NCBI GenBank assembly: GCA_903925195.1
Contig: CAIYEO010000035.1
Span: forward strand, 1 to 34,345
Direction: 5' to 3'
Source: an uncultured Candidatus Saccharibacteria bacterium
GTDB lineage: Bacteria; Patescibacteria; Saccharimonadia; Saccharimonadales; UBA4665
Length of the DNA: 34,345 nucleotides
This document shows positions 6,164 through 13,881 of this stretch, piece by piece. The position numbers and the translations under genes were made by a program. The notes under the pieces were generated by a model. The model made no database searches. It was not told the DNA's origin and worked only from the letters and a program-made list of their open reading frames with translations. Position 1 is the first letter of the stretch. The number at the start of each line of letters is the position of its first letter.

Positions 6164-8005
6164 TTATAGTGAGGTGGACTGTTTAGATCTTTTCTTATTC
6201 TCAGTAGATACCTGGCCAAAAAAATCATCAATAGATAATGTCACATCATTTTCGTTAGATTTCAAATCATTACGGATTCTAGGTGTGACCTGCTGAGATT
6301 CTATTTCTTTAGCCCCGATTACAATCGTATATGGTATTTTCATCATTTCAGAAGATCTGATTTTCTTACCAACAGATTCATTGGAATTATCTATCTCACA
6401 CCTTAAGCCGAGAGCATTAGCCTTGCCTAAGACTGATTCAACAAAATCAGTAGTTGATTGCTCTTGATTGACGCTAATGATCCTAATCTGCTCAGGTGCT
6501 AACCAAACAGGAAAACGTCCTTTAGATGTTTCTATATAGGCAGCTAAAAATCTTTCAATCGAGCCCATTAATGCAAAATGAATCATTACAGGAGTCTTTT
6601 CTTGCCCATCCTCATCTGTATATTTTAGTCCGAATCTTTCTGGCTGAACAAAATCAAGTTGTGGGGTCGCTAGCTGTAATTCCCTACCTTGAGCATCGGA
6701 TCCCATGAAATCTATCTTAGGGCCATAAAAAGCAGCTTCCCCTACTCCGACATAGTATTCAATACCTGACTTATCCAATATATTCTTTAGTATAGCTTGG
6801 GCATTAGTCCAAAGATCCATATCGCCTAGATACTTATCAGAATCATCCCTAAAAGATAGTCGAGCTTTGAGTTCTATATTGAGAGTTGAATAGAACTCTT
6901 TAACATTATCGACAAGCATGTTGATACAGCCTTCGATTTGTTCTGGAGTACAGAAAGTGTGACTATCATCCTGAGTAATAGCTCTTACTCTAGATAAACC
7001 AAGAAGCTCTCCGGCTTTCTCGTCCCGATAAACAGTAGTAGTTTCCATATATTTAATTGGAAGTTCCTTGTAACTTCTGGGTCTTGATGCATATATTTGC
7101 TGGTGATGAGGGCAATTCATTGGTTTGAGTACGAGCTTATCCTTAGTTTCTTTGCTATCAACAGTAAGCCATTCGTCACCAAATTTAGCCCAATGTCCAG
7201 ATGTTTCATAAAGTTCTTGTTTTGCTATATGGGGAGTCCAGACGTTCCGGTAACCTATTCTCTGTCTTATTTCCTGAGAATAGGTATTGAGCTGATCTCT
7301 TAAAACTGTACCTCTAGGGGTAAATAAAGGAAGACCAGATCCTACTAATGGAGAAATAATAAAAAGATCTAATTCTTGCCCAAGTTTTCTATGATCATTT
7401 TTTTTAGCATCTTCCATTAAGGTAATGTACTGATCGAGCTCCTTCTTATTGTCAAATCCTGCTCCATAGATTCTTTGCATTTGCGGGTTTGAATCTAATC
7501 CTCTCCAGTAAGCACCAGATAATCTGATTAATTTAAAGACGCCAACATTTCCGGTCCTATCTACATGAGGCCCCTTACAAAGATCAACAAAATTACCGTT
7601 CTTATAGAAAGATACCTCTGAGACTTTACTTTGCTCGTTACTTTGAACGCCAATTTCATTAATATCTAGATCCTTTACTGCAGTTGTTCCAGATCTTTTT
7701 AAATCATTAAGTAGCTCTTCCTTATAAGGCTGGTTATTATCTCTAGCCCATGAAATTGCAGCATCAATATCTAAAGTATAGTGCTCGAACTCTTGATCCG
7801 ACTCAATGATTGCCATCATTTCATTCTCTATAGATTCAAAATCATCTGTAGATAACTTCTTATCTCCTAAATCGATATCGTAATAAAAGCCATTTTCAAT
7901 AACTGGCCCTACTCCGAATTTTGCATCTGGCCATAATTTTTGCACCGCACTAGCTAGGATATGGGCTAACGAGTGGCGTGATGCATATAATTTTTCATCT
8001 GTCAT
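6164..8005 (-). CDS. thrS: Threonyl-tRNA synthetase
   Basis: A class II synthetase charging tRNA-Thr. The 613-residue protein starts directly at the editing domain (HSLAH at 11-15, CKGPH further on) and so lacks the N-terminal TGS domain of about 60 residues found in most bacterial enzymes. The catalytic core shows zinc ligands in LKPMNCPHHQQIY, motif 2 ETTTVYRDEKAGE and the later MIHFALMGSIERF. The C-terminal anticodon-binding domain begins at WLAPEQIRI. An extended -10 (TGGTATGAT) ends 8 nt before the ATG, so the mRNA is probably leaderless. miaA follows immediately. Confidence 0.95.
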   Translation of the reverse strand: MTDEKLYASRHSLAHILASAVQKLWPDAKFGVGPVIENGFYYDIDLGDKKLSTDDFESIENEMMAIIESDQEFEHYTLDIDAAISWARDNNQPYKEELLNDLKRSGTTAVKDLDINEIGVQSNEQSKVSEVSFYKNGNFVDLCKGPHVDRTGNVGVFKLIRLSGAYWRGLDSNPQMQRIYGAGFDNKKELDQYITLMEDAKKNDHRKLGQELDLFIISPLVGSGLPLFTPRGTVLRDQLNTYSQEIRQRIGYRNVWTPHIAKQELYETSGHWAKFGDEWLTVDSKETKDKLVLKPMNCPHHQQIYASRPRSYKELPIKYMETTTVYRDEKAGELLGLSRVRAITQDDSHTFCTPEQIEGCINMLVDNVKEFYSTLNIELKARLSFRDDSDKYLGDMDLWTNAQAILKNILDKSGIEYYVGVGEAAFYGPKIDFMGSDAQGRELQLATPQLDFVQPERFGLKYTDEDGQEKTPVMIHFALMGSIERFLAAYIETSKGRFPVWLAPEQIRIISVNQEQSTTDFVESVLGKANALGLRCEIDNSNESVGKKIRSSEMMKIPYTIVIGAKEIESQQVTPRIRNDLKSNENDVTLSIDDFFGQVSTENKKRSKQSTSL

Positions 8006-8013
8006 ATAGAGAT

Positions 8014-8022
8014 ATCATACCA
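8014..8022 (-). promoter_or_regulatory. thrS extended -10 promoter
   Basis: TGGTATGAT (TATGAT at 8014-8019) ends 8 nt before the thrS ATG. It lies downstream of the terminator at 8034-8081, so thrS does not depend on read-through. Confidence 0.5.
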
Positions 8023-8033
8023 TTTTTCGGAGT

Positions 8034-8081
8034 TAAATAAAAAATCGGCTTAAATGTCATCGCAAGTACATTCAAACCGAT
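8034..8081 (-). terminator. Intrinsic terminator upstream of thrS
   Basis: On the - strand, a 14-bp stem (8068-8081 with 8044-8057, including G-T pairs) closes a 10-nt loop and is followed by TTTTTTATTT. The transcript it ends would come from 8082-8220, where I see no gene. No T-box signature is present. Confidence 0.65.
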
Positions 8082-8220
8082 CCTTATGTGTTAAAAACAC
8101 TACCTAAAACTTCACTACTACTAATATAGCAAGGATAGTAATATATGGCTAGTATAATACTATTGTATTTTATACATACCTTCTGGGGATAAGTAGCGCA
8201 GATAATATCCCTTTTATGGT
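8082..8220 (-). other. Intergenic stretch before the thrS-side terminator
   Basis: There is no coding frame of note. A -10-like TAAAAT/TATAAA cluster occurs near 8165-8175 on the - strand, and ATCCTT and AAGGAT sequences within the stretch could pair with each other. A short untranslated RNA ending at the 8034-8081 terminator is possible but not demonstrated. Confidence 0.3.
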
Positions 8221-8247
8221 ATAAAAAAATCCCATAATATATGGGAT
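8221..8247 (-). terminator. tRNA-Val terminator
   Basis: ATCCCATA pairs with TATGGGAT around a short loop, followed on the - strand by seven T. It lies just downstream of tRNA-Val. Confidence 0.8.
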
Positions 8248-8252
8248 GAATT

Positions 8253-8329
8253 TGGTGGACCCTAGAGGACTTGAACCTCTGACCTCTTCCACGTCAAGGA
8301 AGCGCTCTAGCCAACTGAGCTAAGAGTCC
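8253..8329 (-). tRNA. tRNA-Val(GAC)
   Basis: Cloverleaf on the - strand: acceptor GGACTCT with AGGGTCC, D-arm GCTCAGTTGGCTAGAGC, anticodon arm CTTCC-TTGACGT-GGAAG with anticodon GAC, T-arm GTTCAAGTC, encoded CCA at 8253-8255. It has its own promoter and terminator. Confidence 0.96.
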
Positions 8330-8341
8330 ACTGAATATGAA

Positions 8342-8370
8342 AATATACTCCATTATTAGTAAATATTCAA
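8342..8370 (-). promoter_or_regulatory. tRNA-Val promoter
   Basis: On the - strand, TTGAAT (8365-8370), a 17-bp spacer and TATATT (8342-8347). The start would be near 8335, a few bases before the tRNA 5' end. Confidence 0.65.
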
Positions 8371-8401
8371 GAAATATACTGCATTAGCATTAAGCTCATT
8401 A

Positions 8402-8430
8402 TTGACTTTTGGTCGAGAATATGTTACCAT
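8402..8430 (+). promoter_or_regulatory. Promoter of the orphan short transcript
   Basis: TTGACT (8402-8407), a 17-bp spacer and TACCAT (8425-8430) with an upstream TG (TGTTACCAT). The start is predicted near 8437. Confidence 0.55.
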
Positions 8431-8454
8431 TAGCACGTTAAACAGGGATAAGGT

Positions 8455-8562
8455 GTGAGTACCAAAACCATTCTACTGGACAGTTACGAACTGTTCTATG
8501 AAGAGTTATTTACTTCAAAATCTCTAGATCGAATCAGAAGATCTAGAAATAAAAGTAAATAA
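8455..8562 (+). CDS. Candidate 35-residue small protein
   Basis: A GTG-started frame (MSTKTILLDSYELFYEEL..., ending RNKSK) lies in a stand-alone transcript with its own promoter (8402-8430) and terminator (8588-8615). AGGG lies 7 nt before the GTG. The peptide has an acidic/hydrophobic N-half and a strongly basic C-terminus. An 8-bp inverted repeat (TCTAGATC 8523-8530 with GATCTAGA 8540-8547) lies inside the frame, so the transcript could instead be a regulatory RNA. I recognise no family. The small length makes coding uncertain. Confidence 0.4.
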   Translation: MSTKTILLDSYELFYEELFTSKSLDRIRRSRNKSK

Positions 8563-8587
8563 TTATAGTCAAATTACCTAGTTACCT

Positions 8588-8615
8588 GCTTTAGATATAC
8601 TAAGGCTTCTTTTTT
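8588..8615 (+). terminator. Terminator of the orphan short transcript
   Basis: GCTTTAG (8588-8594) pairs with CTAAGGC (8600-8606, one T-G pair) over a 5-nt loop and is followed by TTCTTTTTT. It isolates the 8437-8606 transcript from nrdR. Confidence 0.65.
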
Positions 8616-8658
8616 ACACATAAAAAATTATTTTTCCACTAGCATTATCCTTTGCGTT

Positions 8659-8676
8659 ATGACAATATGTTGTCAT
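8659..8676 (+). promoter_or_regulatory. NrdR-box-like operator overlapping the nrdR start
   Basis: A perfect 7-bp inverted repeat ATGACAA-TATG-TTGTCAT has its last two bases in the ATG codon. Its core ACAATATGTTGT matches the published NrdR-box core ACWATATATWGT at 11 of 12 positions. An extended -10-like TGACAATAT lies within it, so a bound repressor would block initiation. This suggests autoregulation. Confidence 0.55.
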
Positions 8677-9082
8677 GGTATGTATATATTGTAGTAGCCT
8701 GACTAAGGTTATTAACTCCCGTAAATCTAAGAAATCTATCTCTACATGGAGAAGAAGGACCTGTCTACAGTGTGCTGCCACCTACACTACTACCGAAAAG
8801 CCAGATCTAAATAACAGTCTATTAGTCAAAAAGAGCCAAGGAGACTTAAGTCCCTTTTTAGAGGAAAAATTGTTTCAGAGCATATATGAGTCATGTAAAC
8901 ATAGAAAAAGTGCTCTTACCGACTCTGTGTCGCTCAAGGACACCATATTAAGATTTATATTACTCGATAATAATTCTGCAATTATTGAAAAACAGTATCT
9001 CTTCAATAAGACTCATGAAGTACTCAGCAAGTTTGACGACGTATCAGCAACTTATTACAAAGCTTACTATTCCCCACTATAA
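8675..9082 (+). CDS. nrdR: Transcriptional repressor NrdR
   Basis: NrdR is a nucleotide-sensing repressor of ribonucleotide reductase genes. The N-terminal zinc ribbon reads MVCIYC (C3, C6), then RRRTCLQC (C31 and C34 by position), followed by AATYTTTEKP, where the family has RFTTyE. The ATP-cone-like domain follows (LLVKKSQGDLSPFLEEKLFQSI, split LLVKKSQGD / FLEEKLFQSI). At 135 residues it is a little shorter than the usual 150. There is no Shine-Dalgarno, and a palindromic operator covers the start codon. No reductase gene lies in the window. Confidence 0.85.
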   Translation: MVCIYCSSLTKVINSRKSKKSISTWRRRTCLQCAATYTTTEKPDLNNSLLVKKSQGDLSPFLEEKLFQSIYESCKHRKSALTDSVSLKDTILRFILLDNNSAIIEKQYLFNKTHEVLSKFDDVSATYYKAYYSPL

Positions 9083-9096
9083 CGAACAAAAAATAA

Positions 9097-10713
9097 TCAG
9101 CTAGTTCTTGTTGTTGAATCTTTATTCTTAACAACTACTGCTTTATCTGTAACATCAAACTTATCGTAATATAAGCCAAAAATTAGCCTTGTCTGAGAAT
9201 AAAAGGCTGAGAATGAGCTATAGACTATTGTTGTCACTGGTAGGTATACCCACTGTAGAACCATGAATATATTCTTATGAGACTTATAATGTGCAGGCTT
9301 AGGTGGCAAGGTTTTAATACTAATGAATAGTGTAGCTATAATCCCAGCTAGAGCAACGGTTTGTATTCTACTAACTACGATTGGAAGTTCATTGGCTGCA
9401 TAGTTTTGTGGATTCAATAACGCTGGTATGAAGGCTGAAAATGCCAATAAAACCGGAGCCACTGCCCAAGTAACATGCCCCTCTAGTAGTCTAAGAAATT
9501 TAAATATCATGTCTAATTTTGGAACATTATTTTTTGTCAGGAAACCTTTTTGAGCAACGTATGCTACATCTGAAGCTCCGTACGTCCATCTTCTTAGTTG
9601 AATAAATTGAGCTTTAAGAGTTTTAGCGTATGTACTGGAAAAAACTGCATCCTGATAGATTGGTGTATAAATTGGATAAACCTGATGCTTGCCATCGAAT
9701 CTGAAGTACGTTCTCCAGTATTGATGCCCATCTTCGACAATAGTCCTTGTACTCCAATAATCTGTATCTATTAAGCTTTGCATACTCTGAGCATGTGAGG
9801 AAAAATTTCTGAGCATGTGAGGCCTAAGAGATAAGACGACATTCCAAAATGAGTTTCCTGTAGCTATAACTCTCATAGGAGCAGGCACATCCCAAATGTT
9901 ATTTGTATACATAGGAATAGGCTGGAAAGAAATATGTAATGGATCTATACATGCGCTAAAGGTGTAGGATAAGGCTGAGAAATAATTCTTATCTGGTCTA
10001 TTGTCTGAATCAAGAGTAGTTACAATAACCTTAATTGGATCGATTTTCTTTAATTCTAAAAACTTTTTCAGTTCTTTTGCGGCATAAGTAATGTTGCCGC
10101 CCTTGCCTATAATTTCATTTGGAATATCCTTTGGATGTTTTATTGCCACAGCGTAGAAAAACTTATCCTTGTAAGTTTCTATAATCTCCTTCGTAATTTT
10201 TTCAGTTCTTGGGCCGCCTCGTTCTTCATAGGCAATAACTAAAATAATTTTTTTTGTATCATACGTAGAATTTACTATTGTCTGAATAGTTGGCTCAATA
10301 ACATCCTTACTCTCATTATATATAGCAACCATTGCGACATTATATAAATCATCTGGCCTATTAGCTTCCGGGTGTAGTTTTAATCTGTCAATATTGGCAA
10401 AATGCCAATCTGGTCTAATAGCGCCCGTTGCAACCTTGCCCGTTTGGAGCTCACTAAGTAAAGAAGTCCAATCCAAACCCTGATGGAGTTTCATGATTTT
10501 ATAGCCTTGAAATGCCCTAATATCAATACCTAACGAACGGATAAACCACAGTAGCAAATAAGCCAATATAAAAATAACTGCAGCAGTAACATTTATGAGG
10601 CTTAGTATGAATGGCATAAAAAGAAAAAGCCAACTAAGTAGGCCTGGAAGCATCTCAAAAAAACGATAGCTTTTTGTTTTATCTTTTTGTAATGGTATTT
10701 CTATATCTGTCAT
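9097..10713 (-). CDS. Membrane glycosyltransferase family 2
   Basis: A 538-residue processive-type GT2 enzyme. Two N-terminal membrane helices (residues about 20-65) precede a cytoplasmic catalytic domain with VAMVAIYNES, the TLDSDNRPD metal-binding DxD, the VEDGHQYW acidic motif and QLRRWTYG (the Q/RxxRW motif of cellulose-synthase-like enzymes). About four helices follow. It probably builds or exports a cell-surface polysaccharide. Product and acceptor cannot be read from sequence. It starts 3 nt after the stop of a small membrane protein gene, so the pair form an operon. Confidence 0.85.
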   Translation of the reverse strand: MTDIEIPLQKDKTKSYRFFEMLPGLLSWLFLFMPFILSLINVTAAVIFILAYLLLWFIRSLGIDIRAFQGYKIMKLHQGLDWTSLLSELQTGKVATGAIRPDWHFANIDRLKLHPEANRPDDLYNVAMVAIYNESKDVIEPTIQTIVNSTYDTKKIILVIAYEERGGPRTEKITKEIIETYKDKFFYAVAIKHPKDIPNEIIGKGGNITYAAKELKKFLELKKIDPIKVIVTTLDSDNRPDKNYFSALSYTFSACIDPLHISFQPIPMYTNNIWDVPAPMRVIATGNSFWNVVLSLRPHMLRNFSSHAQSMQSLIDTDYWSTRTIVEDGHQYWRTYFRFDGKHQVYPIYTPIYQDAVFSSTYAKTLKAQFIQLRRWTYGASDVAYVAQKGFLTKNNVPKLDMIFKFLRLLEGHVTWAVAPVLLAFSAFIPALLNPQNYAANELPIVVSRIQTVALAGIIATLFISIKTLPPKPAHYKSHKNIFMVLQWVYLPVTTIVYSSFSAFYSQTRLIFGLYYDKFDVTDKAVVVKNKDSTTRTS

Positions 10714-10716
10714 TGA

Positions 10717-11073
10717 TTAATGCTTAGCTAGTAACGAACTACTGACAATAAAGTTACAAATTAGTAATAATGTTGCAAGACTAAGAATAACGAAAGTAAG
10801 GTATTTTTTTGTTTCATAAGATTTAATACTTAGAAAAGTTGATGAAACAAGTATTAACAGAGAGAATACTATGAAACCTATAATCGTAGAAACACCTCCC
10901 TGAGTGTATTGATCAATTCCTAAATTAGCTCTCCTCTGTACGATATAAATACCTGTTCTTGAACTAGTCATTCGAATGAGTATCATTGCAATAGAAAAAA
11001 AGACTAGTATTGCATTAGTTGTAAGGAGTAATAAAACTGATTTATCGTGAAAGAATTTTTTTTCGATTGCCAT
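10717..11073 (-). CDS. Small membrane protein paired with GT2
   Basis: About 118 residues from the ATG at 11073 (MAIEKKFFHDKS...). A longer frame could start at a TTG at 11106, but that overlaps a likely promoter. Three hydrophobic segments are visible: LLLLTTNAILVFFSIAMIL, then IIGFIVFSLLILVSS, then LTFVILSLATLLLICNFIV. A TACAAT box lies 9 nt before the ATG and no Shine-Dalgarno is seen. I do not recognise the family. Its close coupling to the GT2 gene suggests a role as an accessory subunit. Confidence 0.65.
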   Translation of the reverse strand: MAIEKKFFHDKSVLLLLTTNAILVFFSIAMILIRMTSSRTGIYIVQRRANLGIDQYTQGGVSTIIGFIVFSLLILVSSTFLSIKSYETKKYLTFVILSLATLLLICNFIVSSSLLAKH

Positions 11074-11123
11074 TACATCTATATTGTAGCTGTTATCTAA
11101 AATCAAGTCGAGTCTATTATTTC

Positions 11124-11151
11124 TTGATTTATTAACGAATAGGAATATAGT
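11124..11151 (+). promoter_or_regulatory. Promoter of the hydrolase gene
   Basis: TTGATT (11124-11129), a 16-bp spacer and TATAGT (11146-11151), giving a leader of about 22 nt. A second -10-like TACAAT (11173-11178) sits only 1 nt before the ATG and cannot serve this start codon. Confidence 0.4.
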
Positions 11152-11179
11152 TATGTTTAATTAGTTGTGAGATACAATT

Positions 11180-12214
11180 ATGAAAAACTATTGCAGAGAT
11201 AATTCCCTAGGAAATATTACACCTATAGATAGAAACAGTGACCTACCATGGCACTATGACTCAAAAATTGAAAAAATAGAATTCAAACATAGCGAACAAG
11301 ATGCTAATAGTACGATCAACAAATTTAGAGTCACCTTTGATGACGAAATCAAGATTGGACTTAATTACTGTCAGCCGGATTTACCAGTTACTGACATCCC
11401 AATAGTTATGACTCCTGCCCTTGGAACAGGACTGCACGGTAGAAATTTAAATATACAGAAAAAACTGTCTGAAATTGGTCTACCAAGTTTATTAATAGGA
11501 ATGCCAGGCAGCGAAAGAGATTCTGCATGCAAAGAAATTCTAAGTTTCATAGAAAAACCTAAGAAAATAATAAATGAGATTTCCTCAATTAGTCTTGCCA
11601 GAAATGCTCATTACGTAAATGAGATATTCAAACAAGGCTACTTGCTCGACCTAGATGACCACAATATGATTGGATACGGTGAGTCCAGAGGGGCGATGAT
11701 ATTACTAGGCAATATAGCATGTCAACAAACCGAAGACATCAATGTCCCCTACTCTGTAGCTGTGTCGCCTTGCTATATAGAACCATTCAAAGTTGATATG
11801 GCTAAAGAATTTGCCGGACAAATTATTAATGAAATAACGACTATTTCAAAACTACTCGGACATTTTAGTATTAATAGTTTGAATACATTGAATTTATCAC
11901 CGAAATCTATTGCTTATGAAATATCTCATATTCCCACTCTTTTCAGGGGTGATACAGGATCATTTATTTCCAAGATTCCAAAAGATCAGAACTTATCTAT
12001 TATTGCATTTGATCAGGATTTTTCCGGACAACCTAAGGTTTGGCTTGAATCTTTTCCAAAGGATGAATATCCAAATATAGACATTGAAATATTCGAAGGC
12101 AATCATTTATCGTTGGCTGGTAAGGCAACCTTCGAGAAAATAATGTATAAATTTTCATTCCTAGCAGAGCAATTAAGAGATCGAACAATAATCAACGATG
12201 TTGTTAATCTATAA
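11180..12214 (+). CDS. Alpha/beta hydrolase-fold protein
   Basis: The 344-residue protein shows the fold layout. A strand (DIPIVMTPALGTGLHGRN) carries the oxyanion region, the nucleophile elbow GYGESRG lies at 165-171 with candidate catalytic S169, and a late FEGNHLSLAG provides the likely histidine. An IIAFDQDFSG strand may carry the acid. No signal peptide is seen, so it is probably cytoplasmic. Substrate is unknown: esterase, thioesterase or a non-catalytic role are all open. It is convergent with the kinase gene and overlaps it by 6 nt. Confidence 0.65.
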   Translation: MKNYCRDNSLGNITPIDRNSDLPWHYDSKIEKIEFKHSEQDANSTINKFRVTFDDEIKIGLNYCQPDLPVTDIPIVMTPALGTGLHGRNLNIQKKLSEIGLPSLLIGMPGSERDSACKEILSFIEKPKKIINEISSISLARNAHYVNEIFKQGYLLDLDDHNMIGYGESRGAMILLGNIACQQTEDINVPYSVAVSPCYIEPFKVDMAKEFAGQIINEITTISKLLGHFSINSLNTLNLSPKSIAYEISHIPTLFRGDTGSFISKIPKDQNLSIIAFDQDFSGQPKVWLESFPKDEYPNIDIEIFEGNHLSLAGKATFEKIMYKFSFLAEQLRDRTIINDVVNL

Positions 12215-12730
12215 ATCTATATAACTAATTATTGTATCTAGGCTCATATTTTTATTAATATTTATAATTTTTGTTTGCTTACTAATTTTAGTGAGCAATT
12301 TAGGATAGTTAGTTTTTGTAGATGAGTAGATTGCCGGAATAGATCTAAATAAATCTATTTCTGATTTATAGCTAACATGTAGTTTAGTATCTTTATTTCC
12401 ATGCAATAACCTACCGATTGAACGCTTCGCAATCCTAAGCCTGAGTAGCCAAAGTGGTAAATCTAGCCAAATAATAAGATCTGCTTTGTTCCAAAGTATC
12501 TCATCAATACCATAGTTATAATAGACACCTTCAACTATCCACTTATCAGCCTGTACTATTTTTTTTACATCCAATATGAATTCATCAGCAGACTTTTTTT
12601 TGGTTAATTCACCCTCAATAAATCTTAAATTATCTAAATCAGTTGAACCTATTGATAATATCTGGCTTATACGATTAGCTAGAGTAGTTTTTCCACTTCC
12701 GCTACACCCAATAATGACTATTCTTTTCAT
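12209..12730 (-). CDS. P-loop nucleotide kinase-like protein
   Basis: A 173-residue protein with Walker A GCSGSGKTT at 8-16, a STDLDNLRF segment, WIVEGVYYN and DLIIWLDLPLWLLRLRIAKR. This arrangement resembles the adenylate kinase-related 'topology modulation' (FlaR-type) group, whose substrates are not well established. A promoter TTGATA-17-TACTAT (12737-12765, - strand) ends 6 nt before the ATG, implying a leaderless mRNA. The SDR gene upstream is 57 nt away. Confidence 0.7.
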   Translation of the reverse strand: MKRIVIIGCSGSGKTTLANRISQILSIGSTDLDNLRFIEGELTKKKSADEFILDVKKIVQADKWIVEGVYYNYGIDEILWNKADLIIWLDLPLWLLRLRIAKRSIGRLLHGNKDTKLHVSYKSEIDLFRSIPAIYSSTKTNYPKLLTKISKQTKIININKNMSLDTIISYIDL

Positions 12731-12736
12731 CTTAAT

Positions 12737-12765
12737 ATAGTATATGTCCTATTCATGTATATCAA
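12737..12765 (-). promoter_or_regulatory. Promoter of the P-loop kinase gene
   Basis: TTGATA (12760-12765), a 17-bp spacer and TACTAT (12737-12742) on the - strand, 6 nt before the ATG. Confidence 0.45.
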
Positions 12766-12787
12766 TTCATATAGCCTATAATGAAGA

Positions 12788-13594
12788 CTAAGAAGACAAG
12801 AATCCACCATCTACCGGCAAGACAGCTCCTTGAACATAGCTAGCCAGGTCACTAGAAAGGAACAGTACCACTTTTGCAACTTCATCAGGCTCACCCCACC
12901 TACCATTGGCCAGACGTTGCTGAAAATCATACCCAGTTTTCATAAGATTTACTTTTACGTTTAGAATTGCGTCATTTCTTAGTGCTTTAGTACCGGGTGT
13001 TTTGATAGCACCAGGCATGACAACGTTCACTCGAAAACCAGATTTACCATAATCTCTTGCTAGCGAGCGAGAAAGTGCTATTACACCTGCTTTACTCATT
13101 GCGTAGTGAACTAGATCTTTCATAAACGGAAGAACTGCCTCGATAGAAGAAATGTTTACTATCACTCCACCATTTTTGCCTCGACACCGTACATAATTCT
13201 GACACATCCAAAAAGCAGAATTCATATTTACATTTAGTGTCTTCATTAAATACTCTTCATTAACTTTTAAATAATCCATAATAGGATATATACCAGCGTT
13301 ATTGACTACTACATCAGGTAATTCATCAGGATGTAAATTTTTCCAAAATGAATCAATCTCTTCTTTGCTGGATACATCTACTTGAAATAGTTTATGATCA
13401 TACTTCTTAGAAATGCAGTTATGGATGGTTACTTGCAAGCCCTCCATATTAATATCGAGAAGAAGTAGTTTGGCGCCTGCCTCAGAAAATCTATGTGCTA
13501 TTGCCCTTCCTATACCTGAAGCAGCACCTGTTATTAGAACTATTTTACCGTCTAGAGAAACAGAATCAATTATTGAGTTTTGTATATTTTTCAT
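12788..13594 (-). CDS. Short-chain dehydrogenase/reductase
   Basis: A classical SDR oxidoreductase of 268 residues. The cofactor motif TGAASGIG lies at 22-29 and NNAG at 98-101. The catalytic S150, Y164 and K168 (YxxxK in HYAMSKAG) are all present, as is the late PGAIKTPG. An acidic residue at the end of strand 2 (LLLLDIN) points to NAD(H) preference. The substrate is unknown. A Shine-Dalgarno AAAGGA precedes the ATG by 5 nt. Confidence 0.88.
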   Translation of the reverse strand: MKNIQNSIIDSVSLDGKIVLITGAASGIGRAIAHRFSEAGAKLLLLDINMEGLQVTIHNCISKKYDHKLFQVDVSSKEEIDSFWKNLHPDELPDVVVNNAGIYPIMDYLKVNEEYLMKTLNVNMNSAFWMCQNYVRCRGKNGGVIVNISSIEAVLPFMKDLVHYAMSKAGVIALSRSLARDYGKSGFRVNVVMPGAIKTPGTKALRNDAILNVKVNLMKTGYDFQQRLANGRWGEPDEVAKVVLFLSSDLASYVQGAVLPVDGGFLSS

Positions 13595-13686
13595 ATTTAT
13601 CCTTTAAATATATCTTAGCACAAAGGTTTTAATACTTTTAATGGTTAGAATATTATTTGAATAAGGATTTAGGATCGTCATAAAGC

Positions 13687-13761
13687 TGGTGCGGGTAGAG
13701 AGAATCGAACTCTCGTCTCAGCCTTGGGAAGGCTACATAATAACCATTATAAGATACCCGC
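13687..13761 (-). tRNA. tRNA-Gly(CCC)
   Basis: Acceptor GCGGGTA with TACCCGC, anticodon arm TAGCC-TTCCCAA-GGCTG giving CCC, T-arm GAGAG-TTCGATT-CTCTC, encoded CCA. It follows tRNA-Thr by 12 nt on the same strand. Confidence 0.94.
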
Positions 13762-13773
13762 AAAGGAGACTAT

Positions 13774-13849
13774 TGGAGCCGCCTGCCAGGATCGAACTGG
13801 CGACCTACGCTTTACGAAAGCGCCGCTCTACCAACTGAGCTAAGGTGGC
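13774..13849 (-). tRNA. tRNA-Thr(CGT)
   Basis: D-arm GCTCAGTTGGTAGAGC, anticodon arm GCGCT-TTCGTAA-AGCGT giving CGT, T-arm GTTCGATCC, encoded CCA. The acceptor GCCACCT with AGGCGGC has one A-C mismatch at pair 4-69. It is the first of a two-tRNA unit with tRNA-Gly. Confidence 0.94.
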
Positions 13850-13861
13850 GTACGAGTATGG

Positions 13862-13870
13862 ATTATAGCA
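13862..13870 (-). promoter_or_regulatory. tRNA-Thr/tRNA-Gly promoter
   Basis: An extended -10 TGCTATAAT on the - strand (TATAAT at 13862-13867), about 12 nt before the tRNA-Thr 5' end. Confidence 0.55.
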
Positions 13871-13881
13871 AGAAAAATTTA

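Noticed and set aside
8014..8220. T-box or threonine attenuator in front of thrS
   Set aside because: There is no T-box TGGNACCGCG signature, and thrS has its own -10 box downstream of the terminator, adjacent to the ATG.
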